Shown piece after piece: positions 35,621 through 42,937 of a stretch of DNA of 48,471 nt. Below the pieces are notes generated by a model. It searched no databases and was not told the DNA's origin. It worked only from the letters and a program-made list of their open reading frames with translations. Location of the stretch: positions 585,642 through 634,112 of the forward strand of contig JAMPBN010000001.1 in assembly GCA_023666665.1 (NCBI GenBank). The letters run 5' to 3'. How positions within the stretch are numbered: the stretch's first letter is position 1; the number at the start of each line of letters is the position of its first letter. This stretch comes from Prevotella sp. GTDB lineage: Bacteria; Bacteroidota; Bacteroidia; Bacteroidales; Muribaculaceae. Made by a program: the position numbers and the translations under genes.

Positions 35621-36062
35621 TTGATTTTTGTGGTGCGGAGGTTGCCAGGACTATGCGCACGTCGTTTTCCGCCCCTAAGTTGAGCATCTCCACGACCGAG
35701 CCGTAGGGCACCTCGCGGTCGGCATATAATGCTACGAACGCCGAGGGATTTTCCTCCCCCTCCTGCTGACGCACTATGGCAAAAAAAGTCTTCAACTGCT
35801 CCTGCGGTGCCACCGAGTCCAGCAGCTGCCAGTCCGCTCCCTCGCCATACATCGTGGCCGTGCGTCCCTCGGCATCCAGATAGATACGCGCCGACGGCTT
35901 CAGGGTGGTTTGCGTGGCGCTCTCGGGAAGATTCACCTCCAGGGCGTTGGGAAACACGAATGTGCTGGTCACCATAAAAAAGATGAGCAGCAGAAATATC
36001 ACGTCGGTCATCGAAGCCATTGAAAACGTGGCCGACATATCAAATTGTCGTTTCAGAGCCAT
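35610..36062 (-). CDS. ExbD/TolR-family biopolymer transport protein
   Basis: The 150-residue protein has one N-terminal membrane helix 'MTDVIFLLLIFFMVTSTFV' (about 18-36), with the conserved aspartate (Asp20) that carries protons in ExbD/TolR. A periplasmic domain follows ('ALYADREVPYGSVVEMLNL'). It works with the ExbB-like protein encoded just upstream. It starts 13 nt after that gene, the gap being mainly the end of a heptamer array, and overlaps the TonB-like gene by 11 bp. ExbD or TolR cannot be separated on sequence alone. Confidence 0.9.
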   Translation of the reverse strand: MALKRQFDMSATFSMASMTDVIFLLLIFFMVTSTFVFPNALEVNLPESATQTTLKPSARIYLDAEGRTATMYGEGADWQLLDSVAPQEQLKTFFAIVRQQEGEENPSAFVALYADREVPYGSVVEMLNLGAENDVRIVLATSAPQKSNGE

Positions 36063-36071
36063 GGGGGTTTA

Positions 36072-36106
36072 GGCATTAGGCGTTGGGCGTTAGGCGCTGA
36101 GCGTTG
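36072..36106 (-). repeat. Heptamer array at the exbB end (minus strand, 5 units)
   Basis: Read on the minus strand, the units are CAACGCT, CAGCGCC, TAACGCC, CAACGCC and TAATGCC, followed by TAAACCCCC and the exbD ATG. The array encodes the ExbB-like C-terminus (PNAQRLTPNA), and the last unit supplies its TAA stop. Confidence 0.8.
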
Positions 36107-36735
36107 GGCGTGTGGCTCTCGGCGTTGAGCACATCCATGAATTCCATGGTTTTGCCCTCAAGCAGCGTCATAACGGAATTAAGGCGGGCAACCAGGTAGT
36201 TGTAGGCAAACAGTGCCGCAACGCCAACCACCAGGCCGGCCACGGTGGTCACCAGGGCCGTGTATATGCCGTCGGCAAAAGTAGCGAGAGTTGCTGCGGA
36301 ACCTGCCGTAGCCATAGCGTGAAACGCCTCTACCATACCGATGACGGTGCCCAAAAAGCCCAACATCGGCGCTCCTGCTGCCGTGGTGGCCAGCCAGGGC
36401 AGTCCCTTGCCCAGGCGGGCAATTTCAATGTTGCCCATATTCTCAATGGTCACCAACACGTCTTGCATCGGGCGGTCAATGCGCGTCAAGCCCTTAGCAA
36501 TCAGTGCGCTGTATGCTGTCGGGGTGTTCTTGCAGAGGTTTAGGGCGCTCTCAATCTCCCCATCGTGAATATAGTCGTTGATACGCTTCATAAACGTCGG
36601 GTCCTGATGACCGGCACGGCTGATGACCAATGCGCGTTCAATAAATATGTAAATGCAAATCAGCGCCAACAGCGCCAACGGAATCATTATAAACCCGCCC
36701 TGCAAGCAAAGTTTCCAAAGTGACAGTTCTTCCAT
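36076..36735 (-). CDS. MotA/TolQ/ExbB proton channel family protein
   Basis: The 219-residue protein has three membrane helices. One is N-terminal ('GFIMIPLALLALICIYIFIE', about 14-33); the other two are in the family core ('APMLGFLGTVIGMVEAFH', about 117-134, and 'VTTVAGLVVGVAALFAYNYL'). It forms the proton channel with the ExbD-like protein. The last ten residues (PNAQRLTPNA) are not part of the family; they are encoded by an intergenic heptamer array and share LTPN with the UvrA tail. The operon order is pdxJ, exbB, exbD, tonB-like. Confidence 0.9.
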   Translation of the reverse strand: MEELSLWKLCLQGGFIMIPLALLALICIYIFIERALVISRAGHQDPTFMKRINDYIHDGEIESALNLCKNTPTAYSALIAKGLTRIDRPMQDVLVTIENMGNIEIARLGKGLPWLATTAAGAPMLGFLGTVIGMVEAFHAMATAGSAATLATFADGIYTALVTTVAGLVVGVAALFAYNYLVARLNSVMTLLEGKTMEFMDVLNAESHTPNAQRLTPNA

Positions 36736-36753
36736 ATATCAATTCATAATTTT

Positions 36754-36815
36754 TAATGCCTAATGTATAATTTAAACTCCTAACTCCTAACTCCTAACTC
36801 CTAACTCCTAACGCC
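36754..36815 (+). repeat. Long heptamer array between pdxJ and exbB
   Basis: In plus-strand reading the units are TAATGCC, TAATGTA and TAATTTA, a 6-nt AACTCC, four TAACTCC and then TAACGCC. The genes here are on the minus strand, so this array is in the antisense orientation (TTAGGAG units in the mRNA). It encodes the PdxJ tail GVRS and its TAG stop (36794-36796). Confidence 0.82.
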
Positions 36816-37516
36816 CCCCTATACCGCTTTATGGTTTCTTCAAGTCCAAGATAGAGAGCATCGCAAATCAGCGCGTGGCCAATGCTCACCTCATTAAGGT
36901 GAGGCACCCGCTCGGCAAAAAATCGCAGGTTCTCAAGGCTAAGGTCGTGGCCGGCATTAAGCCCAAGTCCGCATTTGCGAGCCTGGCGCGCTGCCTCCAC
37001 ATAGGGCGCAACTGCGCTCTCCGGGTTGGTGGGATAGTTGTCGGCATACGGCTTGGTGTAAAGCTCCACGCGATCAGCTCCGGCCTTTGCTGCAGCACTG
37101 ACCTGAGCCGGGTTGGCATCAATGAAGATGCTCGAGCGGATGCCCGCTTCGCGCAACTTGTCAACGATTTCGCTCAGGAACTCCATATTGTCAATTACGT
37201 TCCAACCGGCCGACGACGTTATTGCATCCGGAGCATCAGGCACCAAAGTAACCTGCTCGGGCTTCACGCGAAGCACCAACTCCATGAACTCCTGACTCGG
37301 ATAACCCTCGATGTTAAACTCCGTATGCAGCGCCGGGCGCAAGGTCAACACGTCGGCGCGGGTAATGTGGCGCTCGTCCGGACGCGGATGCACCGTGATT
37401 CCCTGCGCCCCAAAGCGCTCGCAATCAAGCGCCGTTTGCAGCAGATTGGGCTTGTCCTCGCCGCGAGCATTTCTCAACGTGGCGATTTTATTTATATTTA
37501 CACTAAGCTGTGTCAT
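36794..37516 (-). CDS. pdxJ: Pyridoxine 5'-phosphate synthase
   Basis: PdxJ closes the pyridine ring of vitamin B6 from deoxyxylulose 5-phosphate and amino-acetone phosphate. The 240-residue TIM barrel begins '[16 protein letters not shown]', with the conserved Asn-xx-Lys and RNxRG. It has '[12 protein letters not shown]' near residue 40, '[10 protein letters not shown]', and '[14 protein letters not shown]' near 188. The final residues GVRS come from the intergenic heptamer array rather than the family. It is first in a six-gene minus-strand operon; no clear promoter box is seen upstream. Confidence 0.96.
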   Translation of the reverse strand: MTQLSVNINKIATLRNARGEDKPNLLQTALDCERFGAQGITVHPRPDERHITRADVLTLRPALHTEFNIEGYPSQEFMELVLRVKPEQVTLVPDAPDAITSSAGWNVIDNMEFLSEIVDKLREAGIRSSIFIDANPAQVSAAAKAGADRVELYTKPYADNYPTNPESAVAPYVEAARQARKCGLGLNAGHDLSLENLRFFAERVPHLNEVSIGHALICDALYLGLEETIKRYRGALGVRS

Positions 37517-37539
37517 TTGTTTTTTATGCGGTAAATTTG

Positions 37540-37547
37540 TAACTTTG
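37540..37547 (+). promoter_or_regulatory. -7 box (TAACTTTG) for the ACT-like gene and nadK
   Basis: TAACTTTG sits 84 nt upstream of the chosen TTG start and gives a long leader that contains a sigma-54-like motif. Confidence 0.65.
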
Positions 37548-37564
37548 CATCAACCAAATCATAT

Positions 37565-37582
37565 TTGGCACGCTATTTGTTA
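37565..37582 (+). promoter_or_regulatory. Weak sigma-54-like motif upstream of the ACT-like gene
   Basis: TTGGCACGCTATTTGT shares TTGGCACGCT with the groES promoter and keeps the GG-to-G register (37567 and 37579). The -12 GC is changed to GT, so activity is doubtful. Confidence 0.35.
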
Positions 37583-37631
37583 TGTCTATAGGCGACCACA
37601 AAATTACGAAATTTATAAGAAAGGAAAAAAT

Positions 37632-37979
37632 TTGACTCAGGGAAATGATATATTTGCGCATCTGATGCCGCCCCTCCAGGAAGCCTCAAGGCTTATTGTG
37701 GCCTGTCACGCTGCCGACTTCAGCGCCTCAACCCTTGCCCGCGCTATTGAAGACAGCGATGCGCACCTCATAAATCTTAACGTCACCGACCGCCGGCTCG
37801 ACGACGGACGCATCACCATTGACCTGCGCACCAACCGTCGCAACCCACGCTCCGCCGCCCGCTCGCTCGAACGCTACGGCTACGAAGTCATCTCATCCGA
37901 CGGCGACGACGAAGACTCACCCGCCGCCGACCACATACGTCAACGCGCGGCAGAACTGTTGCACATCATCAACATATGA
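37632..37979 (+). CDS. ACT-like protein, resembling the C-terminal half of a CBS-domain protein
   Basis: The 115-residue protein has a betaalphabetabetaalphabeta-like pattern: 'LIVACHAADFSASTLARAIE', 'AHLINLNVT', 'ITIDLRTNRRN', 'LERYGYEVI' and a closing 'AAELLHIINI'. From memory this matches the C-terminal ACT-like part of the CBS-domain protein that precedes nadK in other Bacteroidales; the CBS pair itself is missing and there is no room for it upstream. The start is probably TTG 37632, preceded by AAAGGA; ATG 37665 is the alternative. The stop overlaps nadK by ATGA, suggesting a link with NAD(P) supply, but the function is unknown. Confidence 0.65.
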   Translation: MTQGNDIFAHLMPPLQEASRLIVACHAADFSASTLARAIEDSDAHLINLNVTDRRLDDGRITIDLRTNRRNPRSAARSLERYGYEVISSDGDDEDSPAADHIRQRAAELLHIINI

Positions 37980-38860
37980 AAATTTTCATCCACGGCTCGC
38001 GCCGCAAAATCGAACAGTTCGACGCCGGGCTGGTAGCCAAAATCTGGCACCACGTCTGCCAACTTGCCGACACCCTCACCGTCTCCCGCTCGTTCTATAA
38101 CTCCATAGTCGCCAAACTCGGGCCGCTCAATGACTCTATCCGCCCCATTGACCACGGCGACGCCATTGATGCCGACCTCGCACTCAGCTTCGGCGGCGAC
38201 GGCTCATTTCTGCGCACTGCCCGCTGGGTCGGAGCCTCAGGAATCCCCATCCTCGGCATCAACGCCGGGCACCTCGGCTTCCTCACGGACTTCACCATCG
38301 ACGACTTCCTTGCCGCCGACACCCGCACCCTCAGCAACCTCCGCTTCGAGCCTCGCAAAGTGCTCCACGTTGAATGCTCCCGGCCACTCCCCGACGATTG
38401 CTGGCCCTACGCCCTCAATGACGTTGCCCTGCTCAAGAACGACACTGCCTCGATGATTTCCGTCGAAACCAACGTCAACGGCACCCCCCTCACCACCTAC
38501 CAGGCCGACGGACTCATCATCGCAACCCCCACCGGCTCCACCGGCTATAACCTCAGCGTCGGCGGCCCCATACTCTCGCCAACCGTCAACGCCCTTCTCC
38601 TCTCCCCCGTGGCTCCCCACCTCCTCGCAATGCGCCCCCTGGCCGTTGACGGCAACGCCCGCATCGACCTCGCCGTCCAAGCCCGCAAAGGCGTGTTTAT
38701 GCTCAGCCTCGACGGCCGCTCACTACCTATGTCGGCCGGCACAAAAATCTCCGTCGAAGCCGCCCCCTTTCACATCATCGTGGCTCAAAACCCCGACCAC
38801 GACTTCGCCAAAACAATCCGCATAAAATTACTCTGGGGTGAACGCCCTGTCAGACAATGA
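37976..38860 (+). CDS. nadK: NAD kinase
   Basis: NadK phosphorylates NAD to NADP. The 294-residue protein has the signature 'FGGDGSFLRTAR' (Gly73-Gly74-Asp75-Gly76), the NAD-binding 'LNDVALLKND' near residue 148, and the conserved 'TPTGSTGYNLSVGGPI' near 184. 'LAMRPLAVDGNARIDL' and 'SLDGR' follow in the C-terminal domain. Length and start are normal. It overlaps the ACT-like gene by 4 bp. Confidence 0.96.
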   Translation: MKIFIHGSRRKIEQFDAGLVAKIWHHVCQLADTLTVSRSFYNSIVAKLGPLNDSIRPIDHGDAIDADLALSFGGDGSFLRTARWVGASGIPILGINAGHLGFLTDFTIDDFLAADTRTLSNLRFEPRKVLHVECSRPLPDDCWPYALNDVALLKNDTASMISVETNVNGTPLTTYQADGLIIATPTGSTGYNLSVGGPILSPTVNALLLSPVAPHLLAMRPLAVDGNARIDLAVQARKGVFMLSLDGRSLPMSAGTKISVEAAPFHIIVAQNPDHDFAKTIRIKLLWGERPVRQ

Positions 38861-38893
38861 TTTGAAAAATATTTTAAAAATTTATGCAAAAAA

Positions 38894-38926
38894 ATTTGCA
38901 CAGTTCAAAAACTCGCCGTAACTTTG
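38894..38926 (+). promoter_or_regulatory. Complete Bacteroidota promoter for tRNA-Asp
   Basis: The -33 TTTG lies at 38894-38897 and the -7 box TAACTTTG at 38919-38926, with a 21-nt gap. This is a full TTTG-N21-TAnnTTTG promoter. The tRNA begins 75 nt after the -7 box. Confidence 0.78.
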
Positions 38927-39001
38927 CACTCGCAAAGAGGTCATAACGATGACCGCAAAACTTTGCAAAGGACATTGTTCAAAACATAAGTTGCCAAAAA
39001 C

Positions 39002-39075
39002 GGTGTGGTAGTTCAGCTGGTTAGAATACCTGCCTGTCACGCAGGGGGTCGCGGGTTCGAGTCCCGTCCATACCG
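39002..39075 (+). tRNA. tRNA-Asp (anticodon GTC)
   Basis: The 74-nt cloverleaf has acceptor GGTGTGG/CCATACC (one G-U), D stem GTTC/GAAT with loop AGCTGGTTA, anticodon stem CCTGC/GCAGG with loop CTGTCAC (anticodon GTC), and T arm GCGGG-TTCGAGT-CCCGT. The discriminator is G73, as expected for Asp. CCA is not encoded (CCG follows). Confidence 0.97.
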
Positions 39076-39089
39076 CCGAGGAGAGAGGA

Positions 39090-39137
39090 GAATGAGTATA
39101 GTTGAGACTTCGGTCTTGCTTACTCATTCTTTTTTTT
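39090..39137 (+). terminator. Intrinsic terminator after tRNA-Asp
   Basis: A 9-bp outer stem GAATGAGTA/TACTCATTC encloses an inner hairpin (GAGACttcgGTCTt). It is followed by a run of eight T (39130-39137). Confidence 0.88.
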
Positions 39138-39200
39138 ATCTCCCCCCCCCTAAAAAAACTACAATATTAAGGAACCGGTTTTAATTAATGCTTCGGTGTA

Positions 39201-39231
39201 TTGTACATCTCATAATAAAGTCGTAAATTTG
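39201..39231 (+). promoter_or_regulatory. Promoter of the TPR lipoprotein gene (TTG-N20-TAAATTTG)
   Basis: A TTG at 39201-39203 and TAAATTTG at 39224-39231 are 20 nt apart, close to the Bacteroidota consensus. The box lies 41 nt before the ATG. Confidence 0.75.
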
Positions 39232-39272
39232 CGCAAAACAAATTCACGACTTAACTTTTTAACTATTTACTA

Positions 39273-40958
39273 ATGAACGTCAAAATTCAGTCACGCAGCC
39301 TCGTGCTGCTGATGGGTGCCGCCTTAATGTTTACCGGCTGCTCCAAGAAGCTGGGTCAGATGCCCGCCGATTATTTCACCGTTAATCCCAACCCTCTTGA
39401 GGTTGTTGGTCAGAACGTTCCGGCGAGCGTTACCGCCCGCATCCCCGCAAAATATTTTGTCAAGAACGCGGAACTCACCGTAACTCCCTATCTGACATAT
39501 GCCTATGGTGAAACCGCCTCTGCTTCTTATTCTTATCAGGGCGAGAAAGTTCGCGGTAACAACCCCGTTATTTCTTACGATAACGGCGGTACGGTAACCA
39601 TTCCCGTGAACTACACCTATGTACCCGCTATGGCAAACAGCAAGCTCGAACTGGCATTCACCGTTCAGCAAGGCAAGAAGCAATACGTATTGCCCCGCGT
39701 TGCCGTGGCCGATGGCGTTATTGCCACTGCCGCCCTTGCCGATGCAGCGAGCGTTACTCCCGCATATGCCGCCGACAAGTTCCAGCGCGTTATCCAAGAC
39801 AAGGTTGATGCCGATATTCTTTTCCTTATCAACCAGGCAAACATTCGCGACAATCAGCTGCGCACCGCCCAGATGACCGGCCTGAACTCACGCATTCAGG
39901 ATGCCAACAATGATGCCCGCCAGGAAATCACCGAAATCAACATTCAGAGCTATGCCTCGCCCGACGGATCTTATGACTTCAACAAAAAGCTCGCCCAGAA
40001 GCGTGAAGACACCACCAAGGGCTATATGGACAAGCAGCTCAAGGGCGTAAGCTTCGGTGAACTCACTGCCGACTTTACTCCCGAAGACTGGGAGGGCTTC
40101 CGTCGCCTCGTCAGCGAAAGCAATATTCAGGACAAAGACCTGATTCTTAGTGTTCTGTCAATGTATAGCGACCCCGAGGAACGCGAACGCGAAATCCATA
40201 ATCTCTCAAGCGTGTTTGAGCAGCTCGCCGAAGAAATTCTTCCGCAGCTCCGCTATAGCCGCATCAGCGCCAAAATCAACGTTATCGGCCGCAGCGACGA
40301 AGAAATTGCCGAAACATTCGCAAAGAATCCGTCAGAACTTTCAGTTGACGAGATTCTCTACTACGCCTCTCTCACCGACAACCCCGAAAAGCGTGCGCAA
40401 ATCTACTCCGTAGCCGCAGAACTCTATCCCACCGACTATCGCGCTTACAACAACCTCGGTATGGCTCAGTATCAGCTCGGCGACTATGATGCTGCCCGTC
40501 AGAGCTTTGCTCAGGCCGGCCGCCTCGCTCCCGCCCAGGCTGAGCCGCAGATGAACATCGGCCTCGTGGCTCTTAACGATGGCGACTATAACGGCGCGCA
40601 GACCCGCTTTGGCAATGCCGCCGGCGTTCCCGAACTCAACGAAGCCCTGGGCGTTTACTATCTGAAGCAAGGCGACAACGCCGCAGCTGCCCGCGCGATG
40701 CGCGACGTTAAGTCAAACAATGCCGCTCTGGCTCAGATTCTTACCAAGGACTACTCTGCTGCCAAAAAGACCCTCGCTGCCATTGCTAACCCCGATGCCA
40801 CTACGTATTATCTCACCGCAGTGCTCGGTGCCCGCACCAACAATGAGTCAATGCTGACCAACGCTCTGCGTCAGGCCGTGAAGCTCGACCCGAGCATGGC
40901 CGCCAAGGCAGCCGGTGACCTGGAGTTCCAGCGCTTCAACCTCTCAGCTATTCTTTGA
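39273..40958 (+). CDS. Lipoprotein with OmpA-like segment and TPR repeats
   Basis: The 561-residue protein begins with a lipoprotein signal ending 'MFTGCSKKLG' (Cys near residue 23). Residues about 35-150 are beta-rich with no family I can name. 'INIQSYASPDGSYDFNKKLA' (about 224-243) is like the first half of an OmpA peptidoglycan-binding domain as seen in Bacteroidales envelope proteins. The C-terminal 200 residues contain tetratricopeptide repeats ('YRAYNNLGMAQYQLGDYDAA', 'AEPQMNIGLVALNDGDYNGA'). It is probably an outer-membrane-anchored scaffold; the function is not known. A repeat/palindrome element begins 1 nt after the stop. Confidence 0.85.
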   Translation: MNVKIQSRSLVLLMGAALMFTGCSKKLGQMPADYFTVNPNPLEVVGQNVPASVTARIPAKYFVKNAELTVTPYLTYAYGETASASYSYQGEKVRGNNPVISYDNGGTVTIPVNYTYVPAMANSKLELAFTVQQGKKQYVLPRVAVADGVIATAALADAASVTPAYAADKFQRVIQDKVDADILFLINQANIRDNQLRTAQMTGLNSRIQDANNDARQEITEINIQSYASPDGSYDFNKKLAQKREDTTKGYMDKQLKGVSFGELTADFTPEDWEGFRRLVSESNIQDKDLILSVLSMYSDPEEREREIHNLSSVFEQLAEEILPQLRYSRISAKINVIGRSDEEIAETFAKNPSELSVDEILYYASLTDNPEKRAQIYSVAAELYPTDYRAYNNLGMAQYQLGDYDAARQSFAQAGRLAPAQAEPQMNIGLVALNDGDYNGAQTRFGNAAGVPELNEALGVYYLKQGDNAAAARAMRDVKSNNAALAQILTKDYSAAKKTLAAIANPDATTYYLTAVLGARTNNESMLTNALRQAVKLDPSMAAKAAGDLEFQRFNLSAIL

Positions 40959-40959
40959 G

Positions 40960-41009
40960 TCAAATTGCGTTCCGCAATTTGAAAGTTATCGGTTATAGGT
41001 TATGGGTTA
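40960..41009 (-). repeat. TAAC heptamer array plus 10-bp palindrome, minus orientation, after the TPR gene
   Basis: On the plus strand the perfect palindrome TCAAATTGCG-ttc-CGCAATTTGA (40960-40982) is followed by AAAGTTA, TCGGTTA, TAGGTTA and TGGGTTA (40982-41009). Reversed, this reads TAACCCA, TAACCTA, TAACCGA, TAACTTT and then the palindrome, the same plan as the other composite elements. It starts 1 nt after the TPR gene stop. Confidence 0.86.
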
Positions 41010-41065
41010 TTGTGGAGGGTGAAAGGTGAAGATATTACCTTTCTATCTAACAGCCGCAAAAGCCA

Positions 41066-41112
41066 TAATCTTAACCCTTAACCCTTAACCCTTAACCTTG
41101 GCGCAACGCGCC
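41066..41112 (+). repeat. TAAC heptamer array plus GC palindrome upstream of pyrH
   Basis: TAATCT, three TAACCCT and TAACCTT (41066-41099) run into GGCGC-aac-GCGCC (41100-41112), 8 nt before the pyrH ATG. It is the inverted partner of the element at 40960-41009. A separate stem-loop GAAAGGT/ACCTTTC (41021-41043) lies between the two. Confidence 0.86.
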
Positions 41113-41120
41113 GAAAAAAT

Positions 41121-41828
41121 ATGAGAAAATTCAATAGAGTATTGCTGAAACTGAGCGGCGAAAGTCTCGCTGCTCAGCAGAAGCAGGGAATTGATACTGA
41201 GCGCCTGGCCCAGTATGCACAGCAAATCAAGGCCGCAGTAGACAGCGGCCTTGAGGTTGCTATAGTGATTGGTGGCGGCAATATTTTTCGCGGCCTTTCA
41301 GGAGCTTCGCGAGGCTTTGACCGCGTTAAGGGCGACCAAATGGGTATGCTTGCTACGGTAATCAACTCTCTGGCACTCAGTTCTGCGCTCGAAGCCATCG
41401 GCCAACCCGCCGAGGTTTTTACCGCCATTGCGATGCACCCCATTGGCGAGCATTACAGCAAGTGGAAAGCAATCCGCGCAATGCGCGAGGGCAGAGTGGC
41501 CATTCTCAGCTGCGGCACCGGCAATCCTTTCTTTACCACAGACACCGGCGCATCGCTGCGCGGCATCGAGGTTGAAGCCGACGTTATGCTCAAGGGCACG
41601 CGGGTGGACGGCGTATATACCTCCGACCCCGAAAAAGACCCCTCGGCAACCAAGTTCGACAAGATTACCTATGACGAGGTGCTTTCACGAGGCCTAAAAG
41701 TTATGGACATTACCGCTACGGCGATGTGTAAGGAAAACAACCTCCCCATCATAGTTTTCGATATGGATACCCCCGGCAATCTTGAGAGGGTGCTAAACGG
41801 TGAATCCATAGGCACCTACGTATATTAA
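41121..41828 (+). CDS. pyrH: UMP kinase
   Basis: PyrH phosphorylates UMP to UDP for nucleotide and cell-wall precursor supply. The 235-residue amino-acid-kinase fold protein begins 'RVLLKLSGESL', has 'IVIGGGNIFRG' near residue 50, 'FFTTDTGASLRGIEVEAD' near 135, and 'TRVDGVYTSDPEKDP' near 160. The length is standard. A repeat array and short palindrome form the leader, and the stop overlaps recF (TAATG). Confidence 0.96.
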   Translation: MRKFNRVLLKLSGESLAAQQKQGIDTERLAQYAQQIKAAVDSGLEVAIVIGGGNIFRGLSGASRGFDRVKGDQMGMLATVINSLALSSALEAIGQPAEVFTAIAMHPIGEHYSKWKAIRAMREGRVAILSCGTGNPFFTTDTGASLRGIEVEADVMLKGTRVDGVYTSDPEKDPSATKFDKITYDEVLSRGLKVMDITATAMCKENNLPIIVFDMDTPGNLERVLNGESIGTYVY

Positions 41829-42937
41829 TGCAGCTAAAATCGCTTGCTTTAGACAACTTTAAGAACATTGCCGAAGCCCGGCTGGAGTTCTCGCCCAAAG
41901 TCAACGGACTTTTGGGCCGCAACGGTATGGGCAAGAGTAACTTGCTCGACGCTATATATACGCTGAGCTTCACCAAGAGCTTTTGTCGTGTGCCGGATGC
42001 AATGCTGATTCGCTCGGGCGAGCAGTTTGCAATGGTACGCGGGCAATATGAGCGTCGCGGCGTTGACGAAGACGTTACCCTCGGTCTGACCGATGGCAAG
42101 CGCAAGAGCCTCAAGCGCAAGGGCAAGGAATACCAGCGAATGTCGGAACACATTGGTGTGTTTCCGCTGGTAATGGTGTCGCCTGCCGACGTTGACCTTG
42201 TTCGCGAAAGCCCCGATGAGCGCCGCCGCTGGATGGATATGGTCATCAGTCAGAGCGACCCCCGCTATCTTGATGCGCTGATTCGCTATAACCGCGCCTT
42301 GGAGCAGCGCAACCGCCTACTCAAAGATGGCGTTTCCGACACGGTGATTCACGAGTCGCTCATCACTATGATGCAGGGCGCTGCCGACTATCTCTATGAG
42401 GTCAGAACCGACTGGGTGGAGCGTCTGCGCCCCATTTTCAGTAAGTTCTACGGCCGCATAAGCGACGGCTCGGAGCAGCCCGGTTTGTGCTATGTCAGCC
42501 AGCGTCAGGAATATGTGTCATATGAGGAAATGATGGCTAAACACCGTGATCGCGACTTTATTTTGCGCCACACTTCCGCCGGACCTCATCGCGACGATAT
42601 TGAGTTGACACTCAACGGCATGGATATGCGCCGCACGGGTTCGCAGGGGCAGTGCAAAACCTTTGTCATCGCTCTGAGGCTTGCCCAGTACGAATTTTTG
42701 CAGCAAGCCACCGGAATGAAGCCCCTGCTGCTCCTCGATGATATTTTCGACAAGCTCGATGCCACGAGGGTTGAGGCCATTGTGCGCCTTGTCGACGACC
42801 CTGCATTCGGACAGATTTTCATTACCGACACCAACCGCTCGCACCTCGATGAGATTATGACTCGCACAGGCGGCGACTATCGCCTCTGGGAGGTCCGCAA
42901 CGGCGCGTTTACCCCTCTGCACTATGAAACGAATTGA
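41828..42937 (+). CDS. recF: DNA replication and repair protein RecF
   Basis: RecF is an SMC-like ATPase that helps load RecA at gapped DNA. The 369-residue protein has Walker A 'GLLGRNGMGKSNLLDAIY' near residue 28, the conserved 'ESPDERRRWMDMVI' near 126, the ABC signature 'GSQGQCKTFVIALRLAQYEF' near 275, and Walker B 'LLLLDDIFDKLD'. The length is normal. It overlaps pyrH by 1 bp and the DUF721 gene by 14 bp. Confidence 0.95.
   Translation: MQLKSLALDNFKNIAEARLEFSPKVNGLLGRNGMGKSNLLDAIYTLSFTKSFCRVPDAMLIRSGEQFAMVRGQYERRGVDEDVTLGLTDGKRKSLKRKGKEYQRMSEHIGVFPLVMVSPADVDLVRESPDERRRWMDMVISQSDPRYLDALIRYNRALEQRNRLLKDGVSDTVIHESLITMMQGAADYLYEVRTDWVERLRPIFSKFYGRISDGSEQPGLCYVSQRQEYVSYEEMMAKHRDRDFILRHTSAGPHRDDIELTLNGMDMRRTGSQGQCKTFVIALRLAQYEFLQQATGMKPLLLLDDIFDKLDATRVEAIVRLVDDPAFGQIFITDTNRSHLDEIMTRTGGDYRLWEVRNGAFTPLHYETN

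Noticed and set aside
36754-36815. CRISPR array
   Set aside because: The 7-nt units are contiguous without spacers and no cas genes are near; it is a simple tandem array.
38882-39127. 81-residue minus-strand open frame containing 'WTGLEPATPCVTGRYSN'
   Set aside because: It is the antisense of tRNA-Asp. This exact kind of spurious protein is commonly annotated across genomes, but it is the tRNA reading in reverse.
41021-41043. Stem-loop GAAAGGT/ACCTTTC as intrinsic terminator of the TPR gene
   Set aside because: The loop is 9 nt, the stem is weak and no T-run follows. It is noted only as part of the inverted pair.
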